NCBI RefSeq assembly: GCF_009208565.1
Contig: NZ_WFLK01000022.1
Coordinates: forward strand, 1 to 52,124
Length of the DNA: 52,124 bases
DNA from: Janthinobacterium aquaticum
GTDB lineage: Bacteria > Pseudomonadota > Gammaproteobacteria > Burkholderiales > Burkholderiaceae_D
Direction: 5' to 3'
Part shown: positions 26,586 to 35,284 of the stretch, piece by piece
Position numbering within the stretch: position 1 is the stretch's first letter
Layout: each line of letters starts with the position of its first letter
Program-made: the position numbers and the translations under genes
The notes under the pieces: model-generated
Databases searched by the model: none
The model's input: the letters and a program-made list of their open reading frames with translations, nothing else
What the model was told of the DNA's origin: nothing

Positions 26586-27731
26586 ATGTCCAGCCCAACA
26601 AAGCCTTCCAGCGCCAGCACCCAGCGAACAGGATGGCGCCGCTCACGCTACTACCGCATGCTGCCCGATGCGCGCTACGCCATTGCCTTCAATGTGGTCT
26701 GCGCACTGGTGATTACCTACCTGCTCAATCCCGGCAGCAGCCTGGGCCGCAATCTGGTGGCCTCGATGTGCATCGGCACCATCGCCTTTGTGCTGATCGA
26801 CGGCGCGCGCCTGACCATCTGGGGCGAGAAGCAGCGCCCAAAAACGCTGCCGCTGCTGGCCATTATCCTGGTATCAGTGCCGGTGGCGCAGTGGCTGGGC
26901 CTGCATTTATTTACCTGGCTGACCGATGCCAAGGTCAAGGCCCTGACCACTTTTGATACGGCCGAAGTGGTGGCCAACCTGGTCTTTACGCTGGTGGTGA
27001 CGGGCGTGGCCGTGGTGTTTTTTGCCAGCCGCGAAAAAATGTCGCGCCTGCAGGCCGTTGCCGCCAATGAAAAAGCGCGCGCCGAACAGGAAGCGCGCCA
27101 GGCCATGCAGGCGCAGCTGCAACTGCTGCAGGCACAGATCGAACCGCATATGCTGTTCAATACGCTGGCCAACCTGCAGGGATTGATCAGCTTTGATCCC
27201 GAGCGCGCCCAACTGCTGCTCGACAACCTGATCCAGTACCTGCGCGCCACGCTCAGCTCTTCGCGCGCACAATCGACCACGCTGGGCCAGGAGTTTGCGC
27301 TGATGGAAGCCTACCTGGGCCTGATGGCCATTCGCATGGGCGCGCGCCTGCGCTATACGCTGGAACTGCCTGCGACGCTGCAGCAGACCAGCGTGCCGCC
27401 GATGCTGCTGCAGCCGCTGGTGGAAAACGCCATCCAGCACGGGCTGGAGCCGAAGATCGAAGGCGGCCATATCCATGTTACGGCCGACAGCGATCAAGGA
27501 CAACTGGTCATCACAGTACACGACAACGGCCTCGGCCTCGACCATCCGGGCCAGAGCAAGGGCACGCATCTGGGCGTAAGCAATATCCGCGAACGCCTGC
27601 AGGCCATGTTCGGCGCCCAAGCGAGTCTGGCGCTGGACGCCAATCCGGACGCTGGCGTGACAGCACGCCTGAGCCTGCCTGCGCAACCCTGTCCAACCAC
27701 CACCTCAACCATCTTGTGCCAACAACCATGA
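26586..27731 (+). CDS. LytS-type sensor histidine kinase
   Basis: The 381-residue protein has four membrane segments (residues about 31-48, 57-73, 88-110, 128-147), a coiled-coil linker, and a His_kinase/HATPase core. The phosphoacceptor region is LLQAQIEPHMLFNTLANLQ with His188, a PHMLFN variant of the usual PHFLFN. The N box is PLVENAIQHGLEP, and G boxes are DNGLGL and GVSNIRERL. It lacks an obvious sensor domain outside the membrane. Its stop overlaps the next start (ATGA), so it is coupled to the LytTR regulator. Confidence 0.93.
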   Translation: MSSPTKPSSASTQRTGWRRSRYYRMLPDARYAIAFNVVCALVITYLLNPGSSLGRNLVASMCIGTIAFVLIDGARLTIWGEKQRPKTLPLLAIILVSVPVAQWLGLHLFTWLTDAKVKALTTFDTAEVVANLVFTLVVTGVAVVFFASREKMSRLQAVAANEKARAEQEARQAMQAQLQLLQAQIEPHMLFNTLANLQGLISFDPERAQLLLDNLIQYLRATLSSSRAQSTTLGQEFALMEAYLGLMAIRMGARLRYTLELPATLQQTSVPPMLLQPLVENAIQHGLEPKIEGGHIHVTADSDQGQLVITVHDNGLGLDHPGQSKGTHLGVSNIRERLQAMFGAQASLALDANPDAGVTARLSLPAQPCPTTTSTILCQQP

Positions 27732-28585
27732 GCCTATCCATGACACCTCCACCGGCGCTGCGCGCGCTGATCGCCGAAGACGAACCGATACTGGCTGCCG
27801 CCCTCAAGCACGCGCTGCACCGCCTGTGGCCCGAACTTGAGGTGGTCGCTACCTGCGCCAATGGCGTCGAAGCGCTGCAGCAAGGCCTGGCGCTGCTGCC
27901 TGACATTTTGTTCATGGACATCAAAATGCCGGGCAAGACCGGACTGGAAGCGGCCGAAGAACTGGCCGAGCAGTGGCCGCAAGACCGCCCCTTCCCGCCC
28001 ATCGTGTTCGTCACCGCCTATGACGAATATGCGCTGGCCGCCTTCGAGCAGGCCGCTGCCGATTACGTGCTCAAGCCCGTCAACGATGCGCGCCTGGGCA
28101 AGACCATTAGCCGCCTGCAGCAGCGCCTGGCGCAGGTCCCTGTTGCGCCTGCAGCAGCTGAAGAACTGGCGCCGATAGTACAGGCGGCACCGGCGGCGCC
28201 AGCCGACCCGAACCTGGCCAGCCTGCTGACGCAGTTGCAGGCGATGACGGCGTCCGCTCCGCGCCTGCAGATGATCCGCGCGGCAGTGGGCAACAGCGTG
28301 CGCATGATCCCGGTGGGCGAGGTGCTGTATTTTGAGGCGCTCGACAAATACATCAATGTGGTGTGCCGCGACAGCGAAGCGCTGATCCGCACCAGCCTGA
28401 AAGAGTTGCTGCCACAGCTCGATCCGCAGCAGTTCTGGCAGATACATCGCGGCACCATCGTCAACGCCAGCGCGATTGCCACTGCGGTGCGCGACGAAGC
28501 GGGCAAGCTGTCGCTGACGCTGCGCCAGCATGCGGCGCAACTGCGCGTCAGCCCTTTGTATGCGCATCTGTTCCGGCAGATGTAA
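27728..28585 (+). CDS. LytTR-family response regulator
   Basis: Residues 12-130 form a receiver domain (LIAEDEP acidic pair, phosphoacceptor Asp64 in FMDIKMPGKTG, VTAYDEYA, KPVND). A variable Ala/Pro linker follows, and the C-terminal 100 residues are a LytTR DNA-binding domain (IPVGEVLYFEALDKYINVV, FWQIHRGTIVNASAI, LRVSPLYAHLF). I chose ATG at 27728 because it overlaps the kinase stop; GTG at 27716 and ATG at 27740 are also in frame. Targets are unknown, and no LytTR-type repeat was identified near the genes. Confidence 0.92.
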   Translation: MSLSMTPPPALRALIAEDEPILAAALKHALHRLWPELEVVATCANGVEALQQGLALLPDILFMDIKMPGKTGLEAAEELAEQWPQDRPFPPIVFVTAYDEYALAAFEQAAADYVLKPVNDARLGKTISRLQQRLAQVPVAPAAAEELAPIVQAAPAAPADPNLASLLTQLQAMTASAPRLQMIRAAVGNSVRMIPVGEVLYFEALDKYINVVCRDSEALIRTSLKELLPQLDPQQFWQIHRGTIVNASAIATAVRDEAGKLSLTLRQHAAQLRVSPLYAHLFRQM

Positions 28586-28602
28586 GCAAAGATGTACGCA
28601 AC

Positions 28603-29841
28603 TCAGGCCACAGCCACCCGCGGCCCCAGCGGCTGAAGGTGGCGCAGGCGCAGGGTAATCAACAGACCGCTGCCGAGACAGACACCGAGCATGGCCACCA
28701 CCCCGCTCCAGCCATGCCAGCCCCACATGGTGCCGGTGGCCGAGCCGATCAGGCTCGAACCGAGGTAGTAGAACAGCAGGTAAAAAGCGGAAGCCAGCGC
28801 CTGCGGTGCGCGGGCGCGACGGCTGACCCAGCTGCTGGCGATCGAGTGCGAGGCAAAAAAGCCGAAGGTGGCCAGGGCCATGCCGGCCACGATCAGCACC
28901 AGCGAATCGAACAGCGTCAGCAAAATACCGGACAGCATCACCGACAGCATAATCCACAGCACGCCGCGCCGGCCCAGCCGGTCGACCAGGCGGCCAGCCC
29001 AGACCGAGCTGAAGATACCGATCAGGTACAAAAACGCCAGCAGGCCAACCGTACTCTGGCGCAGGCCGAACGGCGCGGCCAGCAGGCGGTAGCCGATATA
29101 GTTGTACAGGCTGACAAAGCAGCCCATCAGCACAAAGGCCAGGCAGAACAGCCACGGCAGGCCGGCGTCGGAGAAATGCTGGCGCATCGCATGCGGCAGC
29201 GCGTCCCAGCCGCGCGTGCTGCGCGTGAAGTGGCGCGAGGCAGGCAGGCTGCGCCAGAATTCGGCCGCCGCCACGATACCGGCCACGCCCAGTACGCCCA
29301 GCGCCCAGCGCCACGACAGATAGTCGCTGAGCAAGGAAGCCACCAGCCGCCCCGACATGCCGCCAAAGGCGCTGCCGGCAATATACAAGCCCATCGACAG
29401 GCCCAGCGACGGCGGATCGATTTCCTCACCCAGATAGGCCATGGCCACGGCCGGCATGCCGCCCAGCGCAATGCCGAGCGCCGCGCGCACGGCCAGCAGC
29501 TGCGCAAAGTCCTGTGCAAACGCCGACAGCACCGTCAGCACCGCCGCGCTGGCCATCGAGGCCACCATCAGCGGCTTGCGGCCGATGCGATCCGACACTG
29601 CGCTCAGCAGCACCAGCGAAATGGCCAGCAGGCCGCTCGAGACCGACAGCGACCAGCTGCTTTGCGCAGCCGTCAGGTGAAACTGATGCGACAGCAGCGG
29701 AAACAGCGGCTGGATGCAGTACAGCAGGCTGAAGGTGGAAAAGCCGCCAAAGAACAGCGCGCGGTTGGTGCGCGTAAATGCCAGCGTGCCCTTGACGATA
29801 CGGGTGGTGGCAGGCTGGGCGGCTTGATGGGCGTCGGACAT
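28603..29841 (-). CDS. MFS transporter, YnfM-like exporter
   Basis: The 412-residue protein has about 12 membrane helices. The MFS motif A is SDRIGRKPLMVASM near residue 83, and AGRLVDRLGRRGVLW repeats it in the second half. The N-terminus FFGGFSTFSLLYCIQPLFPLLS is typical of YnfM-like drug or sugar exporters. It is divergent from a LysR-type gene with a shared control region, so that protein probably regulates it. Substrate unknown. Confidence 0.88.
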   Translation of the reverse strand: MSDAHQAAQPATTRIVKGTLAFTRTNRALFFGGFSTFSLLYCIQPLFPLLSHQFHLTAAQSSWSLSVSSGLLAISLVLLSAVSDRIGRKPLMVASMASAAVLTVLSAFAQDFAQLLAVRAALGIALGGMPAVAMAYLGEEIDPPSLGLSMGLYIAGSAFGGMSGRLVASLLSDYLSWRWALGVLGVAGIVAAAEFWRSLPASRHFTRSTRGWDALPHAMRQHFSDAGLPWLFCLAFVLMGCFVSLYNYIGYRLLAAPFGLRQSTVGLLAFLYLIGIFSSVWAGRLVDRLGRRGVLWIMLSVMLSGILLTLFDSLVLIVAGMALATFGFFASHSIASSWVSRRARAPQALASAFYLLFYYLGSSLIGSATGTMWGWHGWSGVVAMLGVCLGSGLLITLRLRHLQPLGPRVAVA

Positions 29842-29882
29842 GATGTGATCGAAAGAAAGCGATCATTCATCATAGGATTGCA

Positions 29883-29911
29883 CCTTTATATAGTCCAATA
29901 TATATTTAAGG
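29883..29911. promoter_or_regulatory. AT-rich palindrome between MFS and LysR genes
   Basis: The 29-bp segment runs CCTT-t-ATATA to TATAT-att-AAGG, with CCTT/AAGG and ATATA/TATAT arms. It sits midway between the divergent starts (29841 and 29952), a usual place for a LysR-type binding site with overlapping promoters. Confidence 0.5.
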
Positions 29912-29951
29912 CCCAACTCATACTTTAAACAGATAACAGAAAGTCTGCCCT

Positions 29952-30854
29952 ATGGAACTGCGCCATCTGCGTTACTTCGTTGCCGTGGCAGAGGAATTGC
30001 ACTTTACGCGCGCGGCCGAGCGGCTGCATATTGGCCAGCCGCCGCTGAGCCAGCAGATCCAGGCGCTGGAAGCCGAACTGGGCGCGCAGCTGTTCGAGCG
30101 CAGCAAGCGCTCGGTGCGCCTGACCGAGGCGGGCCGGCTGTTCCTGCTTGATGCGCGCCAGATTCTGGCGCTGTCCGAGCGCGCCGCCGTCACGGCCCAG
30201 CGCGCCCAGCGCGGCGAAGCCGGCGAACTGCGCATCGGCTTTACCTTTTCCACCCCATTCACGCCCTACTTTGCCACCGTGATCAACCGCTACCGGCAGC
30301 AGTTCCCGCATGTGACCTTGACCCTGCACGAAATGGCAACCCTGCATCAGCTCACGGCGATTTCAGCGCGGCAGATGGACCTGGGGCTGGTGCGCCCACC
30401 CGAGACGGACTGCCCGGCCGACATTACGCTGACCGAGCTGCGGCGCGATCCGCTCATGCTGGTGCTGCCCACGGCGCACCGGCTGGCCGCGCAGGAGACC
30501 ATTGCGATTGCCGACATGGCCGGCGAAGACTTCGTGATGTATCCGAAAGACGCCGGCACCGGCATCTACCTGCAGATATTGCGTCTGTGCCGCGCTGCCG
30601 GCTTTACGCCGCACGTGGCGCAGGAGGCCAACGAGGCCTCGACCATTATCGGCCTGGTGGCAGCCGGCTGCGGCATCTCAGTGTTGCCGTCGTCGTTCGA
30701 CCGTATCCGCATGGACGGCATCTGCTACCGGCCGATTGCGGATGCCGAAGCGACCACCAGCCTGCTGCTGGCGCAACGACAGGACGATAGCTCGCCCCTG
30801 GTGGCCGCCTTTGTGCAGCTGGCGCAGGAAGCGGCCAGGCATGGCGGTGTTTGA
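29952..30854 (+). CDS. LysR-family regulator (divergent from MFS gene)
   Basis: The 300-residue protein has the LysR helix-turn-helix at its N-terminus (MELRHLRYFVAVAEELHFTR, then RLHIGQPPLSQQIQALEAEL). The C-terminal ligand-binding domain shows ELRIGFTFSTPFTPYF and VAAGCGISVLP. The HFTRAAERLHIGQPPLSQQI form resembles the BenM/CatM/CynR subgroup. It probably controls the MFS exporter at 28603-29841 in response to that exporter's substrate. Confidence 0.93.
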   Translation: MELRHLRYFVAVAEELHFTRAAERLHIGQPPLSQQIQALEAELGAQLFERSKRSVRLTEAGRLFLLDARQILALSERAAVTAQRAQRGEAGELRIGFTFSTPFTPYFATVINRYRQQFPHVTLTLHEMATLHQLTAISARQMDLGLVRPPETDCPADITLTELRRDPLMLVLPTAHRLAAQETIAIADMAGEDFVMYPKDAGTGIYLQILRLCRAAGFTPHVAQEANEASTIIGLVAAGCGISVLPSSFDRIRMDGICYRPIADAEATTSLLLAQRQDDSSPLVAAFVQLAQEAARHGGV

Positions 30855-30869
30855 AAACACGCGCCTCGT

Positions 30870-31772
30870 TTACCCGCCAACCACGCTACTGCCCAACCGC
30901 AACTCGATCAGCTCCAGCATGCCCTGCGCCGCCACCGACAGGCTGCGCTGGGTGGCCAGCAGGATCGGCCGTTCGGGCTGGCCGGCGGCCAGTGGCACGG
31001 CTATCAGGTCGAGTTTTTTGAACTGGAACAGCGTCAGCGCCGGCACCAGCGCCACGCCCAGGCCCTGCTCGACCAGGCCAGCCACGGTGGCCAGGTGCTC
31101 GACTTCCAGCCCGCTGTCGCGCACGGCGATGCCCTGCGTAAGCAGCTCGACATGCTGGCGCACGCTGGTCGACTTGGCCAGGTGGATCAGCTCGCAGCCG
31201 GCCAGGTCGGGCAACAGCACGCGGCGCTTGCGCGCCAGCCGATGGTCGCGCCGGCAGACCAGATAGAACGGATCGCTGCACAGGCTGCGCGTTTCAAACT
31301 CGGCCAGGCGCGCACTGGGCGCGGTAATGGCCAGGTCGACCTTGCCCTGTCGCAGCAGGTTCAGGCACTGGTCCGACAGCGCGTCATGCAGCTGCACGCT
31401 CACGCCCGGATAGCTGGCGCGGTATTCGGCAATCACGGCCGGCAGGCCATGGGCAGCGAGCGACGGCAGCGCGGCAATCGCCACTCTGCCCTTGCGGCGC
31501 GCCACGTAGTCGCTCATATTGCCGAAGGCTGCTTCCATATCGGCCAGCAGGCCGCGCGCCACCTCGACAAACATCTCGCCTTCCACCGTCAGCGTGACAT
31601 TGCGCGTATCGCGCTCGACCAGCCTGGCGCCGAGCGCTATTTCAAGTTTTCTGATCACGGCGCTGAAGGCCGATTGCGACAGATGGCAGCGCTCGGCCGC
31701 GCGCGTGAAATGGCGGCAGTCGGCCAGCGCCACAAAGGCCTGCAGCAGTTTGCTGGAAATATTGGGCAGCAT
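30870..31772 (-). CDS. LysR-family regulator (divergent from CitMHS operon)
   Basis: The 300-residue protein starts MLPNISSKLLQAFVALADCR, with a LysR HTH (RHFTRAAERCHLSQSAFSAVIRK) and an effector domain (RVAIAALPSLAAHGLPAVIA, VEQGLGVALVPAL). It faces the CitMHS-AtuA operon across 121 bp that contain an inverted repeat. By the usual LysR arrangement it should activate that operon in response to the transported acid or its catabolite. Its 3' end converges with the other LysR gene at a 15 bp gap. Confidence 0.92.
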   Translation of the reverse strand: MLPNISSKLLQAFVALADCRHFTRAAERCHLSQSAFSAVIRKLEIALGARLVERDTRNVTLTVEGEMFVEVARGLLADMEAAFGNMSDYVARRKGRVAIAALPSLAAHGLPAVIAEYRASYPGVSVQLHDALSDQCLNLLRQGKVDLAITAPSARLAEFETRSLCSDPFYLVCRRDHRLARKRRVLLPDLAGCELIHLAKSTSVRQHVELLTQGIAVRDSGLEVEHLATVAGLVEQGLGVALVPALTLFQFKKLDLIAVPLAAGQPERPILLATQRSLSVAAQGMLELIELRLGSSVVGG

Positions 31773-31788
31773 GGTTTAACTCGAAAAA

Positions 31789-31804
31789 CAGCATAATCAT
31801 GCTG
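31789..31804. promoter_or_regulatory. LysR-type operator candidate
   Basis: CAGCAT-AATC-ATGCTG is a perfect 6+4+6 inverted repeat, 16 bp from the LysR start and 90 bp before the CitMHS start. A-runs (AAAAA) precede both arms. Placement fits autoregulation plus activation of the divergent operon. Confidence 0.6.
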
Positions 31805-31893
31805 AAAAATCGATTTTACAATATAAAGCACCGGCAGCAGAATGGCCTCAAACCCCGCACAGACGGGCGCACAACATCAACGGAGACATCACC

Positions 31894-33192
31894 ATGCTGG
31901 CCCTGCTCGGACTTTGCACCATCGCTATTTTATTGGCGGCCATCCTTACCAAGAAAATGTCGCCGCTGGTGGCATTGATTACCATCCCCATCGTCGCGGC
32001 CCTGATCGGCGGCTTCGGCATGGAGACCTCGAAATTCATCGTGGCCGGCATTACCAATATCGCGCCGGTGGCCGGCATGTTCGTGTTTGCCATCCTGTTC
32101 TTCGGCATCGTGACCGACGCCGGCATGCTCGACCCGGTCATCAGCGGCATCCTGCGCGTGGTTGGCAGCCGGCCCAGCCGCATCGTGCCGGGCACCGCGC
32201 TGCTGGCGCTGCTGATCCACCTTGATGGTTCGGGCGCCGTCACCTTTTTGGTGACGATCCCTGCCATGCTGCCGCTGTACACGCGCCTCGGCATCGACCG
32301 GCGCATCCTGGCCTGCGTGGCCTCCCTGGCAGCCGGCGTCAACTTCCTGCCATGGACCGGCCCCATGATCCGCGCCTCGGCTGCGCTGCATATTCCCGTG
32401 TCCGATATTTTCATGCCGCTCATTCCGGTGCAGCTGATCGGCCTGGTATTCGTATTTGGCGTCGCCTACTACCTGGGCCGCAAGGAGGAAATCCGCCTGG
32501 GCTTGACCGCCGGCGCACCGGCCGGCTTTGTGCAGATGCATGAGCTGACCGAGGCCGAAGCGGCGATCCGCCGGCCCAAAAACTTCTGGATCAATATCGC
32601 CCTGACGGTGGTAGTGCTGGGCGTGATGATCAGCGGCAAAGTCGATCCGGTGGTGATGTTCATGATCGGCGTGGTGCTGGCCCTGATGATCAATTACCCG
32701 AACGCCGACATGCAGCGCGCCCGCATCGACGCCCATGCCAGGGCCGCGCTGCTGATGGCCAGCATCCTGTTTGCCGCCGGTGTATTTACCGGCATCATGA
32801 ACAAGTCCGGCATGCTGACAGCCATGGCCAAGACGGCGGTCGGCTTCGTGCCGCCGGAAATGGCCTCGCATATCCCGGCCGTGCTGGGCGTGCTGTCGAT
32901 GCCGCTGTCGATGCTGTTCGATCCCGACTCGTTCTACTTTGGCGTGCTGCCGGTGGTGGCCGAAGTGAGCAAGATGCTGGGCGTGGAACCGATCCAGGTG
33001 GCGCAGGCGGCATTACTGGGCCAGATGACCACCGGCTTTCCCGTCAGCCCTTTGACACCGGCTACTTTTCTGGTGGCCGGCCTGGCCGGCGTCGACCTGG
33101 CAGACCATCAGAAGTACACCTTCAAATACCTGTTTGCCGCCTCGATCGTGATGACCATCAGCTGCATTTTGCTAGGCATCTTTCCGCTGTAA
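31894..33192 (+). CDS. CitMHS-family divalent metal-citrate/H+ symporter
   Basis: The 432-residue protein has about 12 hydrophobic segments. It shows CitMHS features such as ILFFGIVTDAGMLDPVI, LIHLDGSGAVTFLVTIPAML, GVNFLPWTGPMIRASA and the C-terminal GQMTTGFPVSPLTPATFLV. Characterised members carry Mg- or Ca-citrate with protons. The ATG follows GGAG at a good distance. It heads a three-gene unit with two AtuA-type genes, so the substrate may be another (tri)carboxylate. Citrate itself is the safest inference. Confidence 0.9.
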   Translation: MLALLGLCTIAILLAAILTKKMSPLVALITIPIVAALIGGFGMETSKFIVAGITNIAPVAGMFVFAILFFGIVTDAGMLDPVISGILRVVGSRPSRIVPGTALLALLIHLDGSGAVTFLVTIPAMLPLYTRLGIDRRILACVASLAAGVNFLPWTGPMIRASAALHIPVSDIFMPLIPVQLIGLVFVFGVAYYLGRKEEIRLGLTAGAPAGFVQMHELTEAEAAIRRPKNFWINIALTVVVLGVMISGKVDPVVMFMIGVVLALMINYPNADMQRARIDAHARAALLMASILFAAGVFTGIMNKSGMLTAMAKTAVGFVPPEMASHIPAVLGVLSMPLSMLFDPDSFYFGVLPVVAEVSKMLGVEPIQVAQAALLGQMTTGFPVSPLTPATFLVAGLAGVDLADHQKYTFKYLFAASIVMTISCILLGIFPL

Positions 33193-33220
33193 GCACCTTT
33201 TCGCAAAGCAGGAGCATCGC

Positions 33221-34558
33221 ATGAACACTATTCGCATCGGCGCCGGCGCCGGCTATTCCGGCGACCGTATCGAGCCCGCCGTCGAGCTGGCCGAATATGG
33301 CCAGCTCGACTACCTGATCTTCGAATGCCTGGCCGAACGCACCATTGCGCTGGCCCAGCAGGCGCGCCGGAAGGACCCCGAGCAAGGCTACGATCCGCTG
33401 CTCGAAGAGCGCATGCGCGCCGTGCTGCGCCCGTGCCACGCCAACGGCGTGCGCATCCTGACCAATATGGGCGCGGCCAACCCGCTCACGGCCGCGCGCA
33501 AGATCCGCCAGATCGCGCGCGAACTGGGCCTGCCCGACCTGCGCGTGGCAGCAGTGACCGGCGACGATGTGCTGGCGCTGGTCACCGGCGGCGACTACCT
33601 GGACGACAGCGGCGCGCCGGTAGCGCAACTGGGTGACCGGCTGCTGTCGGCCAACGCCTATCTGGGGGCGCAGCCGCTGGTCGACGCGCTGGCGCAAGGG
33701 GCCGACGTAATCGTCACCGGCCGCATTGCCGACCCGGCGCTGGTGCTGGCGCCGCTGATCCATGCGTTCGGCTGGGCCATGGACGACTGGCACAAGCTGG
33801 GCCAGGGCACGCTGGCCGGCCATCTGCTCGAATGCGCGGGCCAGGTCAGCGGCGGCTATTTTGCCGACCCGGGCTACAAGGATGTCGCCAATCTCGCACG
33901 CCTCGGTTTTCCGATTGCCGAAATCGATGCGGACGGCAGCCTGGTAATCACCAAGGTTGCCGGCTCGGGCGGTGCCGTGACGGTGGCGACCTGCACCGAA
34001 CAGCTGCTGTATGAAATCCACGACCCGGCCGCCTATTTGACGCCCGACGTGGTGGCCGATTTTTCACACGTATCGATGACGCAGCTTGAACCTGACCGGG
34101 TGGCCGTTGCCGGCGCTACCGGCCACCCGAAAAGCGGGCTGCTAAAAGTCACGCTCGGCTACCTCGACAGCCATATCGGCGAGGGCCAGATATCGTACGC
34201 CGGCCCCGGCGCCCTGGCGCGCGCGCAGCTGGCGCAGGCCATCGTGGCCGAGCGCTTGCAGCTGTGCGGCGTGCAGACGGAAGAGCTGCGCTTTGACATG
34301 ATCGGCGTGAACGCCATCTATGGCGCCCAGCTCTCGAACTCGCATGGCGAACCGTATGAAGTGCGCCTGCGCGTGACCGGCCGCACCGCCAGCCTGAAGG
34401 AAGCGGCGCGTATCGGAAACGAGGTTGAAACGCTGTACACCTGTGGCCCGTCAGGCGGCGGCGGCGCGACCAAATCGGCGCGCGAAGTGGTGGCCGTGCG
34501 CGCCACGCTGGTCGATGGCGCGCTGGTTCATCCAACCATCCACTTCGGGGAGCAATAA
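33221..34558 (+). CDS. AtuA-family protein (DUF1446)
   Basis: The 445-residue protein begins NTIRIGAGAGYSGDRIEPAVELAE, the hallmark start of DUF1446/AtuA. Further conserved blocks are MGAANPLTAARKI, ADVIVTGRIADPALVLAPL, HLLECAGQVSGGYFADPG and CGPSGGGGATKSAREVV. AtuA is needed for citronellol/geraniol (acyclic terpene) use in Pseudomonas, with an unclear biochemical step. Here the Atu carboxylase genes are absent and a citrate-type carrier precedes it, so another substrate is likely. It has a GGAG site before the ATG and is followed after 1 bp by a small AtuA-like gene. Confidence 0.88.
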   Translation: MNTIRIGAGAGYSGDRIEPAVELAEYGQLDYLIFECLAERTIALAQQARRKDPEQGYDPLLEERMRAVLRPCHANGVRILTNMGAANPLTAARKIRQIARELGLPDLRVAAVTGDDVLALVTGGDYLDDSGAPVAQLGDRLLSANAYLGAQPLVDALAQGADVIVTGRIADPALVLAPLIHAFGWAMDDWHKLGQGTLAGHLLECAGQVSGGYFADPGYKDVANLARLGFPIAEIDADGSLVITKVAGSGGAVTVATCTEQLLYEIHDPAAYLTPDVVADFSHVSMTQLEPDRVAVAGATGHPKSGLLKVTLGYLDSHIGEGQISYAGPGALARAQLAQAIVAERLQLCGVQTEELRFDMIGVNAIYGAQLSNSHGEPYEVRLRVTGRTASLKEAARIGNEVETLYTCGPSGGGGATKSAREVVAVRATLVDGALVHPTIHFGEQ

Positions 34559-34559
34559 C

Positions 34560-34895
34560 ATGACAGCCGAAACATTACAACGGCGTGTACAACTGCGCGA
34601 GCTGGCGCATGCACGCGCCGGCGACAAGGGCAATATCTCCAACCTGTCGCTGATCGCCTACAAGGCCGAAGACTATGCCCTGCTGCTGCGCGAAGTCACA
34701 CCGGAACGCGTGCGCGCGCATTTTGCCGGCGTGGTGCATGGCGCGGTGACACGCCACGAGCTGCCGCAACTGGGCGCGCTCAACTTCGTGATGCAGCAGG
34801 CGCTGGGCGGCGGCGTCACGCGCTCGCTGGCGCTCGACGCGCACGGCAAATGCCTGGGCGCGGCGCTCCTGGCTATGGAAATTGCGGCCGAATGA
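34560..34895 (+). CDS. AtuA C-terminal-like small protein, 111 aa
   Basis: The protein contains LRELAHARAGDKGNISNLSL and LNFVMQQALGGGVTRSLALD, which correspond to the C-terminal domain found fused to AtuA in other organisms. Here it is a separate gene starting 1 bp after atuA. The two products probably form one complex. The ATG at 34560 has GGGGAGCAATAAC upstream. Confidence 0.85.
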   Translation: MTAETLQRRVQLRELAHARAGDKGNISNLSLIAYKAEDYALLLREVTPERVRAHFAGVVHGAVTRHELPQLGALNFVMQQALGGGVTRSLALDAHGKCLGAALLAMEIAAE

Positions 34896-34970
34896 CGACT
34901 TTCTGCAAGGCTGGTGCACCTCGCTTAGAATAAGCCGGTTCCTCATCCCAACCCGAACCGGAGTGACCGC

Positions 34971-35270
34971 ATGATCTTTGTTTTCCACCTGACCGACAAA
35001 CCGGACAGCGCCCATATCCGCAACAGCGTGCGCCCCGAGCACAAGGCCTACCTGGGCCAGCAGGCCGAGCGCATGGCCTTTGCCGGCCCCCTGACCAGCG
35101 ACGACGGCACCGCCATGATCGGCAGCCTGCTGGCGATCGACTTCCCTGACCGCGCAGCAGCGCAGAGTTGGCTGGCCAACGAGCCGTTTACCAAAGCCGG
35201 GTTATATGCCGAGGTGAAGATCCACGCTTTCAATAACCTGTGGCCGCAAAAGGTGGGGTTTCCCGCATAA
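34971..35270 (+). CDS. YciI-family protein, 99 aa
   Basis: The protein has the YciI ferredoxin-like fold pattern: MIFVFHLTDKPDSAHIRNSV, RPEHKAYLGQQAERMAFAGP, and DRAAAQSWLANEPFTKAGLYAEVKI. YciI-like proteins are small cytoplasmic dimers, sometimes with hydrolase or dehydrochlorinase activity; most have no known role. The ATG follows GGAGTGACCGC. It lies 75 bp after the AtuA unit on the same strand and may belong to it or stand alone. Confidence 0.88.
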   Translation: MIFVFHLTDKPDSAHIRNSVRPEHKAYLGQQAERMAFAGPLTSDDGTAMIGSLLAIDFPDRAAAQSWLANEPFTKAGLYAEVKIHAFNNLWPQKVGFPA

Positions 35271-35284
35271 TCCGACATGCTGTT

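Noticed and set aside
28363..29928. A 521-codon frame opposite the MFS gene
   Set aside because: Composition is Arg/Gln/His-rich with no domain; the minus strand is a clear MFS protein.
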